A stretch of DNA of 64,000 nt from Euptelea pleiosperma (GCA_035048495.1 CM068543.1:22929751-22993750); one strand, 5' to 3'. Positions 22,851 through 34,599 are shown, numbered from the stretch's first letter. Numbers and translations are program-made. Notes: generated by a model from the letters alone, not told the origin.

Positions 22851-23084
22851 CCTCATGCTTATCACTTGGAAAGTAGGCCGCCTTGGCCCAAGGACCAAAA
22901 AGTTTCTCAAAAATATTTAAATTCAAAAATCTAAGATATGGGTACTTGTCAGGCTTACACATGGTAGTGATTGAGATGGGTTACTTATTCAACCAATATT
23001 TATTTATTTATTTTTTGGAGAGGGGTAAAGATGTTGTATGTTGCGACTTTGGAGAGTTGCATCGGTAGGACTGTCCAACAACCT

Positions 23085-23580
23085 AATGTCCAACCACGTT
23101 CCAACTATTGCTACGCCGCACCCACCATCAAGCTTTGGTCCACCCCATAGTGAACCTACACCCCATAACTCAGCATGATAGGTGATTCTTTCCTATCAAC
23201 TGGATTGAACATTTTTGTTAACAATATTTTCTTTCCTAATATGCTGGGTCGTTCAATTGGGTGGAAGTCTCCCAAGGAGTTGCATCGTTGTACTCGAAGC
23301 CTTATGGCATTACCTGCACACTCTTTGGGGTCCACTGACCAATGAATGATTGGTCCGCCACTTGATGGACTACACACCAACAATCAGCCTAGTTGGTGAT
23401 TTGTAGCCGTTGATTTTGAATGTTTTCATGCTGTGATTTACATCTGTTGGATTTGAACATTTTTTTGGATTTTCAGATGTAATGGTTAGATATCACCAAT
23501 CAGGCTGATTTTTTGTATATAGATTTATCAAATGGTGGGTCAATCATTCATGGGTCAGTGGGCCCAAAAGAGTGTGCTTT
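23085..23580. repeat. Diverged fold-back repeats
   Basis: A relative of the fold-back family with inner arms CCAACAATCAGCCTAGTTGG near 23380 and CACCAATCAGGCTGATTTTT near 23490, and TGGTCCGCCACTTGATGG-type outer parts. Edges unclear. Confidence 0.5.
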
Positions 23581-23640
23581 CACAGAGAAAATGCTCCACC
23601 GACTAAATTGTATATTTTTTCTGGAGAACATGTTCGGTAA

Positions 23641-24457
23641 GTGTGAAACTTTGATGACACGACCTGTCATCGAGGCCAATGACAGGGTGCAATATGAGCC
23701 ACGTGGCACATTCTTTCAGGACCCTGACCGTATGGATGTTTGGCCAAGCCATAGGTGGACCTACAAACCGAAAATCGAATCAATTAGTGATTTCTTGGCG
23801 TTGGATTGAAATAATTTTCATGGGTTGCTTTTAATCGTGTTAATTTGAATATTACTGACCATTCTTTGAGTTACAAAGATCTGAGTAAAACTTGTGTCAC
23901 AAGATGTTGTGACGGAAGCCGGTCACATCACTCAAGAAGAGCCACGTGGTACACGATCAGAGGGCGTTGACCATATGGATGTTTGGCCAGTCCCTCGGTG
24001 GACCTACAAACCAAAAATCTGCTTGATTAGTGATTTACAACCTTCGGATTTTTGCACCCAAGTAACGCTCAATAATGCTAAAATTCCTACTGTGAAAATC
24101 AACCAATGAAAATAACTTCAATCAAATCTGTTGTAAATCACTAATCAATGATGTTTTGTGTACCAGTCCACCGAGGGACTTGACAAACATCAATACGATC
24201 ATCATCCGCTAATAGTATGCCACGTGGTTCGTATTGTGTGCTATGACCGGCTTCCGTCACAACATCTTGTGACACAAGTTTTACTCCAAAGATCTAAAGG
24301 TTTGAAATTACTAATCAAACTGATTTTTGGTTTGTAGGTTCACATAGAGATTGGAAAAACATACATACGGTCAGAGTCCTCTAAGAGTATGCCACGTGGC
24401 TCATATTGTGCGCTGTCATCGGCCTCGATGACATGGCCCTGTCATGAAAGTTTTACT
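23641..24457. mobile_element. Fold-back MITE (outer copy), 404 bp plus nested insertion
   Basis: Ends GTGTGAAACTTTGATGACA and TGTCATGAAAGTTTTACTC. Flanking nonamers GTTCGGTAA and GTTTGGAAA match at 7 of 9. Removing the nested copy (404 bp) and its 9-bp duplication leaves exactly 404 bp, the same size as the inner element. The 9-bp duplications point to a Mutator-like origin. Confidence 0.85.
23883..24286. mobile_element. Fold-back MITE (inner copy), 404 bp, intact
   Basis: About 40-bp near-perfect inverted ends (GAGTAAAACTTGTGTCACAA ... TTGTGACACAAGTTTTACTC). A perfect 9-bp TSD CAAAGATCT lies at 23874-23882 and 24287-24295. This is the reference copy of the family. It is inserted in the spacer of another copy. 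Confidence 0.92.
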
Positions 24458-24559
24458 CGTTTGGAAAGATCGGGAATAGTCAGTCCACAAATCCCAAAAA
24501 ATTCGACATGGATCACTCTTTTCGGGAGTAAACCTTCGCTCACACCATGCAGTGAAACC

Positions 24560-24830
24560 GATCACAGCATACAATAAGAGCCAAGTGGCACACTCTGGAC
24601 TATGACTGTATGGATGTTTGGCCAATCACTAGGTTGACCTACAAACCAAAAATAAACTTGATCAGTGATCTCTAAGTGTTGGATTGAAGTTATTTTCATG
24701 GGTTCATTTTAACCGTAGGAATTTGAGCATTTTTTAGCGTTATTTGGGTGCAAAGATCAAAGGTTGTAAATTACGAATCAAGCTAATTTTTGGTTTGCAG
24801 GTCCAGCACTAATCAACCATCTGCTTCAAC
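24560..24830. repeat. Partial fold-back MITE
   Basis: Left arm (GACTGTATGGATGTTTGGCC near 24604) and the start of the right arm (GCTAATTTTTGGTTTGCAGG) are present; the right outer end is missing. Confidence 0.6.
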
Positions 24831-25066
24831 TACCTTTTGGACAATGGGGAAAATATGAGGGATCCAAAATATATATATATTCTACTCACAGAGTTATGAG
24901 TTATGACATCATGGTACCCCAATCCAATGGCTTATATAAAGTCTATTCCAGAAATCAAAGGGAAACAGTTTGCTAGACAACCGTCCAAGCCTCTTCTCTG
25001 GACACTCAAAATTTGCTTTCATACAAATCATAAGGATAAATATTCTCAAGTAGGATGTTGGGTAAT

Positions 25067-25154
25067 TTTTACTGTACATATGCAGAAGAAAGTAGGAAAA
25101 CTTCCTGATGTTTTACTGTACATATGCAGAAGAAAGTAGGAAAACTTCCTGATG
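25067..25154 (+). repeat. Perfect 44-bp tandem duplication
   Basis: The unit starting TTTTACTGTACATATGCAGA and ending AAACTTCCTGATG occurs twice without a mismatch (25067-25110, 25111-25154), so it is very recent. It lies just beyond the 3' end of the PTC52-like fragment. Confidence 0.95.
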
Positions 25155-25229
25155 TTAGAGAAGAAAAATCGTTAACACTGGGATAATCATGTTTACAGAT
25201 ATATACATGAAAAGTTTAATGTTAGACAC

Positions 25230-25793
25230 TCATTTGAAAGCATGATTGTAGTCATGGAAATAGAAATTCTTATAAATGAAGTGAGACAGCCACCTTGAAG
25301 CAGCAAAGCACAACACTGCCATAGTGCCATGGTTACTACAACATTCCGTGGTGCAGCCATTGACATTACACCCTGCTTGACGGCTGCGACAATCCCGATC
25401 AATGCCATCGATGTAACCGGCACGGCAACCTCCAGAGCCTTAAGATATTTAACTGCCACACTGCAGCTACTGCAGTTCACCAGATGAGACCAGTACCTGG
25501 AACAATGCACCAATTTCAACTTGTAAGCTTATTACATGAAAGCGGGGATACATACGTACATACATACATACATACATACATATGCGCGTATACGTGTACG
25601 TGTTACCTGTCCATTAGCTGTTCTTTAGGAGGAGTTGGAGGAAGGGCCCACTGAATTTGGTTCCCCAGTCAACTTGAGCACCTGAGTATTTTCTTAACCA
25701 TTTTCTGAAGCCAACCACAAGAGCATCTGACTTTGTTGGAACAAAACAAACCTTTTGCCAATTGGAAGGGCCAGCATCAACTAGCTTATGCTC
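25230..25793 (-). pseudogene. PTC52/TIC55-like Rieske oxygenase, last two exons only, broken
   Basis: Exon 25793-25607 reads KLVDAGPSNWQKVCFVPTKS, then ALVVGFRKWLRKYSGAQVDW; exon 25496-25230 reads RYWSHLVNCSSCSV and GIVAA.KQG.MS. These are the C-terminal part of chloroplast-envelope PTC52-type (protochlorophyllide-dependent translocon component 52, ACD1-like) non-haem oxygenases, including the CxxC-like NCSSC motif. The intron between them (25606-25497) keeps GT/AG, so this is a DNA-level copy, not a retrocopy. Two indels break it: one base missing in GGGCCC before PPTPPKEQLMDR, and another near 25320 before the C-terminal [11 protein letters not shown]...HDYNHAFK, which ends at a TGA at 25230. 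The Rieske and iron-binding domains are absent. It sits inside a segment with inverted ends and is probably a captured or stranded fragment. Confidence 0.85.
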
Positions 25794-26574
25794 CTAAAAG
25801 AAAACAGAGAATCGGGAAATGCTTACTGTAAGTACATCTCCTGAAGAAGGTAACCAAATCAAAATAATTACGATTGATATAAATATAAATTTTCCTGATT
25901 ACAATGAAGATAAATCAACTTCAAGCTTTTTAGTAAACATTGCAATATTATTTGGTTTTGAAGTTTAGTCCATAGTTCTTCACATCAAGCAATTTATGAA
26001 CCAAAAGGCACAGATCTCTACAAGTCCTCCAAACTAGCAAAGCCAAGTAAAAAAGCAAATATGGCAGAAAAAGATCTATCACATTCTTTGACAGTCAAAA
26101 ATTACAGCACATGCAGATTGCGTCATTAGGATCATCTAGACAGTATTCCCTTGCAATGTAAGGTCATTTGGGGAATAAATTTACATCACCAAGACCAAAA
26201 TTACATTTCTTTTGATAACTCTTAATTAGTAAGCATCATCTGATAACACACAAACTACTGAATTACTTTAGCACGATACTATTAGATGTCTCAATTGGAA
26301 ACTACGCATCTTTATTTCAATATGGTCTATCTGATTGGGAATTTTGCTCGCCGACATAATGGCAATGTAGGATCTGATTCTAACACAATGTATCATTGGA
26401 AGAGTATAACAGGCTTGTATACAAAGGATGTGGTCCATACATTAAAAAAATTAGTTGTTACCAACAAATATATTTTATCAATCCCTCAACCAAAAAACAT
26501 AAGCATCTGCTAGAATAAAGAACAGTTGTGTCCAAATGCTCACACAAAACTCACTCCTTCCACTTACATTAGTT

Positions 26575-27770
26575 TTATGAATCTAACACCATCAAACATG
26601 GGTTTCAAGTTAACGGTAAAAAATAGACAGTCCATCATTCTTCAACTTGTAAACCATGCTATGAATATCAGAATGATTTGAATTTTTGTAAGCATAATGA
26701 GTCATTAACAAACAGCTACATGTACGTCATTAACAAACAGCCCACAACCATCTTCATTGTGGGTCCCAAGTTCCCAACAGCCTACATGAGGGCTAGGATC
26801 AAAGTTTGATAAAAAAAAATTTCAATTAGAAATCAAAAGGCTTTAACCCACATTTATTTTTTTATTTTTTTTATTTTTTTGTGATAATGATTATGATGAG
26901 GAGATCATCCTCACCGTAAATCAGCCATTGATTTATCTTCCATGTGGGTCGACATGAGGCCTTAATCTCAGCGAGCACATATTTTCACACAATTTTGGTG
27001 TACCCACATGGAAGATAAATCAATGGCTGATTTTTGGTGAGGATGATCTCCTCACCATATGAATCACCCATACAAAAAATCAGCCCATTCTGAAATTTCT
27101 AACAGCATCAAATGTGGGTTTCAAGTTAGGGTCAGGTTGAGGGGACAACCATTTTTGACAACCATTTTGCTGGACCCACATGGAAGATAAATCAATGGCT
27201 GATTTTTGGTGAGGATGATCTCCTCACCATATGAATCACCCATACAAAATATCAGCCCATTCTGAAATTTCTAACAGCATCAAATGCGGGTTTCAAGTTA
27301 GGGTCGATTGAGGGGACAACCATTTTTGACAACCATTTTGCTGGACCCACATAGAAGATGAATCAGTGGCTGATTTTTTGTGAGCATGATCTCCTCACCA
27401 TATAGATCAGCCCCCACAAAAAATCAGGCCATTCTGAAATTTCTAACCCCATCAAATGTGGTTTTCAAGTTACACAGTACAAATCGATGATCCATAATTC
27501 TTCAACTTCTAAACCAGTCTACAAATATCAGAATGATTTGAATTTTTGTGAGGATGGTCTCACAAAAAATCAGCCATTGATTCATCTTCTATTTGGGTCG
27601 GCCAAATGATTGTCCGCTGAACCTGACCCTTCAAGTTAATGGGAAAAAATAGACGGTGCATAATTCTTCAACTTATAAACCAGGCTATGAATATCAGAAT
27701 GATTTGAATTTTACTGAGGGTGATATCCTCACCATAGAGACCATCCTCACCAAAGCTCAAAGCTTATCTT
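26575..27770. repeat. Cluster of 354-bp-family MITE copies with 173-bp tandem repeats
   Basis: Repeated arms of the family whose reference copy is at 58034-58387. Units starting ACCCACAT.GAAGAT.AATC at about 27003, 27175 and 27349 form a tandem array of 172-174 bp. Other arms at 26585-26700, 26890-26945 and 27480-27760 are in mixed orientation. Confidence 0.75.
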
Positions 27771-27819
27771 CATTTTTTTTCAACCGATTCTAAGAAATCG
27801 ATTAAGGTGTGACACCTAA

Positions 27820-28170
27820 TCTTGGCCCCCAACAATTTTTGTGTGGAATGGAGTGCGAAAATATGTGTCGTTGAGCCTAACCCAAAAAAAAAAAAAAACC
27901 CGAAATCTTCATCACAACAAAAAAAATCCATTCATAATTTATATATTGGCCCCAACGATTTTTTTTTTTGTGCGAATTTATGTGTCCACTGAGCCTAACC
28001 CAAAAAACACCTCCGAAAATTTTCATCACAAAAGAAAAAACCCATTTCTAATTTAGATATTGGCCCCCAACGATTTTTTGTTTGTGAAATTGTGTGCGAA
28101 AATGTGTCCGCTGAACCTAACCCAAAAAAAAACCCAGAAATCGCCATCACAACAAAAACAACCAAGAAAT
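27820..28170 (+). repeat. Three approximate 110-bp direct repeats
   Basis: Each unit has GGCCCC.AACGATTTTT, GTG.GAAAAT.TGTC..TGAGCCTAACCC (or close) and an A-rich tail with TCATCACAA. Starts near 27822, 27950 and 28062. Confidence 0.65.
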
Positions 28171-28375
28171 TATGATCACATAACAAAAAACCAAAAAAAA
28201 AATAAAATTTTGAAATCATCACAACAAAAAAATAAACCTGAAATCATCATCACAACTCCAAACAAAACCCAGAAATCATCTTTACCAAAAAAAAAAAACC
28301 TAAGATAGTGAGAGAGAAGAGATTCAGAGATTTAAGAGATGTTGAGAGAGAGAATAGATCAAGTGAGAACCTTAC

Positions 28376-28560
28376 CTGAGACGCACGGTGGTCGCAGACG
28401 GCGATGGTGCCTCACGATGGTGATGGACGGCGAGGTGGCTAACGGTGGTGGTGGACGACGACGGTGGATCTCGGTGGTGGTGGAAGGAGATGTGATGCCG
28501 GAGCAAGAGATGAAAGAGGCTAAGGTTTCAAGGATATGAATGGGAAGTTGAAAGGGTTTT
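28376..28560 (-). other. GC-rich exon-like stretch with a splice donor
   Basis: On the minus strand a CCACCACC-rich stretch of about 180 bp ends in CTCAG|GTAAGG. It is much richer in GC than its surroundings and lies 270 bases inside the right end of the 6.6-kb segment, on the same strand as the PTC52-like fragment. It could be a former first exon of the transposon; no protein family is recognised. Confidence 0.4.
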
Positions 28561-28832
28561 GATCGAATTGAGGGTAAAAGAGGTATTGTAAAATCTTAAT
28601 GGGGGTACGATAGGTATTTTAGCGACAAAATACCACTTATCGCGTTAAGTGTTTTTCCACTTAAACGAAAAAGTCCCTTGTGATGACTTAAAAAAAGTCC
28701 AGTTTTAAGTGTTTTTAAGAAAATAAGCACTGATTTTTTTTTTTTACCAAACTTGACTTAATCGCCGAAATCACTGAATTTCAGCCCATTCAGACTTAAG
28801 GTCTGAATTAAAGTTTTACCAAACGCCACCTA

Positions 28833-29510
28833 TATGGTAAGCCAGGGTAAGTGGTTGGAAAAGACCCAATACTGCAACTCAAGATGCCGACGAACTTCCC
28901 TACTTCATATATCTTATTTTTAACAAGGTTAAGATGAAGCCCCAAACCGCTTGAAGCAACACAACAAGCCCCTTAAGAATCTCATCAATTGAAGAGACAC
29001 AATGCACCCACAAAAAAAAGTGTACCATTTGCAAACTAGAAGTGAGAAATAGAAAGGCTAGCTATCTCTCTGAGCTATGAATCCCTCCAAATGCTCACCT
29101 TCCACTGCCTTGGCAATCATCCTCCCTAAGGCCTCTGTAGCTATGGGGATAAAGGGTACCCTTGGCACAAACCCCTCGAACACTTGAAGTAGCTAGCCTG
29201 TAGACGAGCCCTTCACTGATACAGAAAAGGAGACGTACGTAGAAATGCATTTTTGAATCTATAATCTCCGTATAGATCCAAAACATATTCTATCGAGCAG
29301 ATAGTCTAAGAATCTCCAACTAACATGGTGATTTTACACTACCCCTAGCATACGTGATTTGTGTTAAGAGTTTATACATTCGTTTGCCTCAAAAACCCCA
29401 TCTAATATATGTTTGTCCTGAACGAAAGCACCCTAAGAAGGCAAAATCACTACTTCAAGGCTCCTCTAAGTTTAGATGCCAAAATTTTCAATAAGATTTT
29501 GTAATACCAT
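28833..29510 (-). mobile_element. LINE reverse transcriptase fragment (5' part of interrupted copy)
   Basis: Minus-strand translation contains YYKILLKILASKLRGALK (29440-29510), EALGRMIAKAVEGE (29095-29145) and NLVKNKIYEVGKFVGILSCS (28870-28935), in the L1 order. The FADD catalytic region is damaged. Continues at 21968-22218. Confidence 0.8.
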
Positions 29511-31250
29511 TAGATTTTTTTTTTTTTTGATAAATCCAACAGATGTATTAAAATAGGAGATCGAGCAGATTGAAAAATAACCGGTCCGTTCTCTTTTAAT
29601 CAGAAATACCTAGAAAGGGGGGGAGGGTTATTAGGTATTGAAAAATTAATCTAACCTATCACAAGTTTACTGGTCAAGGTAAGGTGATAAACTCGCATGC
29701 CTTAGTTGATCGATAAAATAATTATCACAACTGACTCAAATCAAATATACCTACATGGTATATTGTCTTTTTGTCGTTTGATTTAATCAATATAATTAGT
29801 GGAACAACAATCAAACATCACAAGACAAAGAGTTTTTACGTGAAAATCTTAGCCAAGGAAAACCACGGGACCACGTCCAAATGGAAAGTATCACTAACAG
29901 AAATTTAAACGAAACAAAAGTTATCTACGCAGCACAGTTGCAAACGCAGTTTCCAACCTTAGCCAAGGCCTGTTGCCGATACATCCGCATCCTCTGAATC
30001 AATGCTACAAATCCACACGCGCCTTCCCAACCAAGAAGCCTTGTCTGCTTGTTCAGTTTGGTACTCCCCAAACCTACCTTCGATCAGCCACTCCAATCTT
30101 AATTCTCAACTCTCCAGCCTTTGCTGAAGGTGAAGGACTCAGTACACCCTGAACCCTAAGTTGCTCAAATAGTGTTGAGACGTACTAGTACTCTTAGGCA
30201 TCTGGGTGAAGTTTCTATGTGAAAGACCTACACTGAGTAAAGATAAGCTTTTGACTTTGATCAAGAAGAGAAAAAGCTCACAAGACATTAATAAGAACTA
30301 AAGGCTTTTTGCTCTTCGAATGGACACTCTTGATATATAAAACTTTCTTCTCTGTATTCCAATGTGTATTTAATAAGTCTAGAGAGGGGTTATATTTATA
30401 GAATTCGTAGTCCTGAGTCTATTGATAAGTAAGGAAGTGAAAACTAGAATTTCAGATCTGAAAAGACTCAATCCGTGTGAAGTCTAGGTCTAATCGATTG
30501 GGCTAAGTCCAATAGATTGTACTCTAGGTCCAATCGATTGGTCTTGTACGAATGGATTTTTCCTTCGTAAATCCAATCAATTGTACCAAGTGTCCAATCG
30601 ATTGGACTTATATAAGTTTGTTCCGTAGAGTCTAATCGATTTCACAAAGCTCTTCAATCGATTGAGCTTCAAATAAGTTCTGTCTCGTAGAGTCCAATCG
30701 ATTTCACAGAGGTCTCCAATTAATTGGTCTTTGTCCAATCGATTGGCCTAAAAAGTCCAATCGATCGGACTTTCCCAAAAATCAATAATCTTGACTTAGA
30801 CTCGGATCTGTCCATTGATTAAGTTTGATATTATATTTTGTTCATTTTAAATATATTCCTATGGCCACTAAGTCACTTACCTTCCTAAGCAAGTGTACAT
30901 GATCTATAACTAACAAATGGATAGTTATTCAGATGACTCCTGTCGTCAACCGTCTGATTTTTGTTGTATCTGTCTTTTAGTCTTCACGTAGTCGGTGAAA
31001 TATGCGTACTAAGACATCTTCAATACTACACTGGTGCTCATAGGAATGGTTGCATGAATATTTTATGTCACACAGAATCTTTGCCAAAACTAGAATATGA
31101 AAATATTCTTTACACAGATCTCAAAGATACATACTAGTAAAACAAAATGAGAAAATCAAAACAAAAGATGATGGAACCAGAAAACCATGTCAGCCAAAAA
31201 AGATACCCCTTGTTTCATGACATATACTAACCCATTGGAATAAGAAGGCC
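29511..31250. repeat. LINE tail plus unclassified retroelement-like sequence
   Basis: A poly(T) run at 29513-29528 followed by a LINE 3' end on the minus strand (rc: CTCCTATTTTAATACATC...TTATCAAAA) shows another LINE insertion. The rest, to about 31250, has no coding signal. It includes GTGAAAATCTTAGCCAAGGA-type LTR-like wording and the CAATCGATTGG array at 30485-30770. Confidence 0.45.
30485..30770. repeat. Array of CCAATCGATTGG-like palindromes
   Basis: About eleven copies of a 12-base palindrome, CCAATCGATTGG or one to three changes from it, spaced about 20-40 bases apart. The sequence between copies varies, so it is the palindrome rather than a longer unit that is conserved. Confidence 0.8.
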
Positions 31251-32500
31251 TTAATGTTTAATATAACTTCATGAAATGAACTCTCTTTGCCTTTGAATGT
31301 TCTCTTGTTCCTTTCCAATCAAATCTCCCATATAACTGCCAAAGGCACCATTTTCCAAAGCACTTTTCCCCTTGGTGACAACAAGGTGAGTGGCCAACTT
31401 GCCAAGACTTCCCCTATGCTCCCCAGGCATACCCACTCGACACCTACGTAAGAGAGAAAGATAGCCACACTCGTTTGAAAAACTCACAATGAACAAGGAG
31501 ATAGTTAGTACTCTCTCCACTAGCCTTACACATAATACAATAATCCACTAAAATCCATTTCCTCGTGATCAAATTATCTACAGTAAGCAATTTGTTTAAG
31601 ATAGCAACATAAGCAAAAAAAAACAAACTTTAAGGGGAGCCGCAGATTTCCAAAGTTTTAAATAAGGGAAGAAAGGAGCTGAGGTGGAGTCGAAACTCTC
31701 ATAAAAGGATCAGACAGTGAAATCACCCGATTTTGAGTGTTTCCAAACTCGTTGATCCTCCCCAGAGTTGGTGATAAAGTACCATTTCAAACATTCCTGC
31801 AACAAGTTTATTTGTTCTTTCTCTCACTCAAAAGGATTCCTCCTGAGAGCTAAGTCCCAAGATACTTCCGACGAAGGCCCGGTCCAAAAATGATCTACGG
31901 TTTGGCCCTTCCAAAGTGATAGAGAGAAAACACGAGGGAAAGCCTCCTTCAAACACAAATCTCCAACTCAAGAATCCTCCCAAAATCTAATTCTAGACCC
32001 TGACCCTAACACTAATCGTGGAACTCATCTTCTTGAAATTCACGAATCACCTTCATGAAATCTTCGCCCACCACCTCCCAACAGTGAACATTGAAAATCA
32101 TTGAAAATCCATCCGACCATGGAGGTTTGTCCCCATTCGAGGATTTAATGCTCGCCAATATTTCTTCTTCCTCAAACGGTCTCTCCAACTCATCACCATG
32201 TTGCTCTTCTGAAATCCTACCAAAATGTAAGTAGTCTAATGATGGTCTAACAGTGATAGGCTATGAGTAAATCTTAGAGTAGAAGTTTACTACCCCTTCT
32301 CTCATGGAGACTTCATTCTCCAAATGTTGCCCATCAATGATGAGATTTGACAAAAAGTTGCTTCTCCTCCTAGCATTTGCAATATGATGGAAGAAACTAG
32401 TGTTATTATCACCCTCTTTCAACCATCTCACTTTGGATTTCTATCTTCAACTGATCTCCTCATCTTGGCTCGCAGTACTTTGATATATTATTGAAATTTC
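31251..32500 (-). mobile_element. LINE fragments (5' ORF2 part and zinc-finger end)
   Basis: Minus strand: 32460-32330 reads VRWLKEGDNNTSFFHHIANA and RRRSNFL; 32170-32090 reads ILASIKSSNGDKPPWSDGFS, the RT entry region. 31626-31460 reads LLTVDNLITRKWILVDYCIM then CK and TNYLLVHCEFFKRVW, the C-terminal zinc finger. The central RT is missing, so the copy is internally deleted or two fragments adjoin. Confidence 0.8.
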
Positions 32501-33960
32501 CCTTTTAATTACCAGGTTAAGTCCTAGAGGGGGGTGAATAGGACAATTTTTAATTCCTCTACGAATTCTTTATGGATTAAAAAATTATTGATCACACAAG
32601 GCGAAAAAGGATCAAGCAATTAATATATCAATCATCTACAGAAGCATAGATATGAAAAAAATGAGAAACAATTATGCAAACATTCACAATCACACGAGAC
32701 TCAGGTTTATAGTGGTTCGGTGACTCTGCACCTACGTCCACTGTCCAATACTCACCACGAGTAGTATTATATTATTTCAATCATGCATTACAACATTTTC
32801 AATCGAAATAAATAATCAACCAACTAAGATTACACTTAGTCTCAATCTAACGAGAATCACTTTTCGCTCACTAGAGAGTCAGCCTAGGCTAGTAGTCTAT
32901 TTAGAAAAATTCTTTTCTCTTAGATCTACAATCCACAACTCAGTTAGATGAGTTCACACTCATCCACCAATCACAAAATAATAGTATTCACAAATATCGA
33001 ATTCTATCAACAAGGTATTGGTTCATAGAAACGCTTACCTCTCGATGAATACAATCGAATGAAAAATCCTTTGGAGAAGAATTTGTCCAAGAAACGCTCT
33101 GCCAAGAGTAATCCTCTTCTCGGAAGAAGATTCTTACAAACTAACGATATCAAATAGTCTCTTCCAAACACTTAGAGACTTCACAACGAATTATCAGCTT
33201 TGCTCTGGTGAAGCTCTCACAAATTCCAGATCTCTGGACTTAAAGAATGATAATCAAGTAAAGTAAAGTAGAGATCTCTTGATTGGGTTAATTCTATTAG
33301 AGGGAGAGGGCTCTTATTTATAAGCAGGCCTCCCTTTGCTAGAACCGTACCGAATATAGTCGTTTGAAGGGCCAAATGCGCTTCTAATCGCATAAAAGAT
33401 TTCGTCAAACGAGATTCGAAACTGGCCGGTCGACCTGACCTCGATCGATCGAGCCTTTAGTCGGTCGCCCGCTCAAGCTTTAAGCCAAATTTCTCGAACC
33501 CGAGAGGTCGACCAGACCTTCGGTCGCCCGCACAAATGAGCCGGTCAGCCGGATAGTTTTGTCCATAGCCGAATACTACCAAATTTCTGAGAATTTCTCT
33601 TCTCATCACACACACAATCCCTAACCAAAATTTAACCATCTAGGGTACAACAATATCTGCTGGCAACTTGCGGTTTTACCCTCAGATTTGCGTAAGTAAC
33701 CACAACACAAGTTTCTTCATAGTTGAACGTTCGTTGAGTGAGAACGTACTTGAGCTTTTGACTTTGTCTTTAGTTGAACTTGATCATTTGACTTTGTCTT
33801 CAGTTGTACTTGATAATCTTGACTTTGTCTTCAGTTGATCTTAAACACTTGGGTTGTCTTTTCTTGAACTTTAATCCTTCTTTTGTTTTGTCGAAGTCCA
33901 CTTGATTTTTTATGCTTCAGTCTTTAGGGGATTCGAGGCACAACAATACATAAATTTATC
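32501..33960. repeat. Probable LTR-retrotransposon remnant
   Basis: Starts near GTCCTAGAGGGGGGTGAAT and contains TTTATAGTGGTTCGGTGACT with CTACGTCCACTGTCC, wording common in plant LTRs. It also has GGTCGACC/CGATCG palindromes (33420-33560) and short TTGACTTTGTCTTCAGTTGA repeats (33735-33870). No gag or pol is recognised and the ends could not be fixed. Confidence 0.45.
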
Positions 33961-34545
33961 GAAGAACTAAGTATTCCTAAGATTTGACAACCGAGACTTT
34001 TCAATCATTATGTAGTTCGTACACAATATGGGCTGGTTTATCTTATTTTAATAGCCATTGAAACAAGACGTCTGGTATTGTCATGCCTCCGTATGCATTA
34101 GATTACAATGTTCTTTCACACTTCGCCTTGGCACATTACGATCAGCATGTTGATATGAGGTTTGCATAAATCAATGGTCAATTGAAATCTCAAACACTAT
34201 GTACCGTGTGTGTTTATATATTGTAGAATGGTGCCTTAGCAACAAAAGTAAGCAAGGGTCGAATTTTTTGTTCCACGGCCTAGACACAGATTTTGATATT
34301 TTTTCTTTACGGGCCTATTAGAAACTACTTCTAGGCCCTATGGATTAAATTTTGAACTAATGGTTAGCATCGCTCAATCAGTGTGACCTCAGTTGTGGCC
34401 TCATCAAGATCTGGTCAACTTTCTATGGGTCAATGACTGCCACATGGCATAATCCAGGACTAGCATGGGAGTGATGATCTCTATGCATCCATTAGATATT
34501 AAAATGGAATATCTATTTGGGTCCCCATTTTTTATCTAAAAAAAT

Positions 34546-34599
<54 letters not shown>
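33961..34599. other. Non-coding stretch with TC and TA microsatellites
   Basis: No gene seen. The end (34500-34599) has the GGTCCCCATTTTTTATCT then ATGGATCTCTC motif that also ends each unit of the repeat at 37.4-38.5 kb, followed by (TC)n and (TA)n. Confidence 0.5.

Larger units (their letters stand above)
22219..28832. mobile_element. 6.6-kb segment with inverted ends carrying a gene fragment
   Basis: Left end TAGGTGGTGTTTGGTAAAAC and right end GTTTTACCAAACGCCACCTA are inverse copies. Both flanks are parts of the same minus-strand LINE, so the segment was inserted as a unit or built up at one insertion. Subterminal TTTGGTAAA and AAGTGTTA motifs recur at both ends. No clear TSD beyond TA was found, so the superfamily (PIF-like or hAT-like) is open. 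Inside are several MITEs, a PTC52-like pseudogene (25230-25793, minus) and an exon-like GC-rich stretch near the right end (28376-28560). No transposase is recognised. Confidence 0.6.

Noticed and set aside
24903..25139. Open frame of 78 codons beside the PTC52-like fragment
   Set aside because: No family match, includes the 44-bp duplication, and lies in the expected 3' flank of the opposite-strand fragment.
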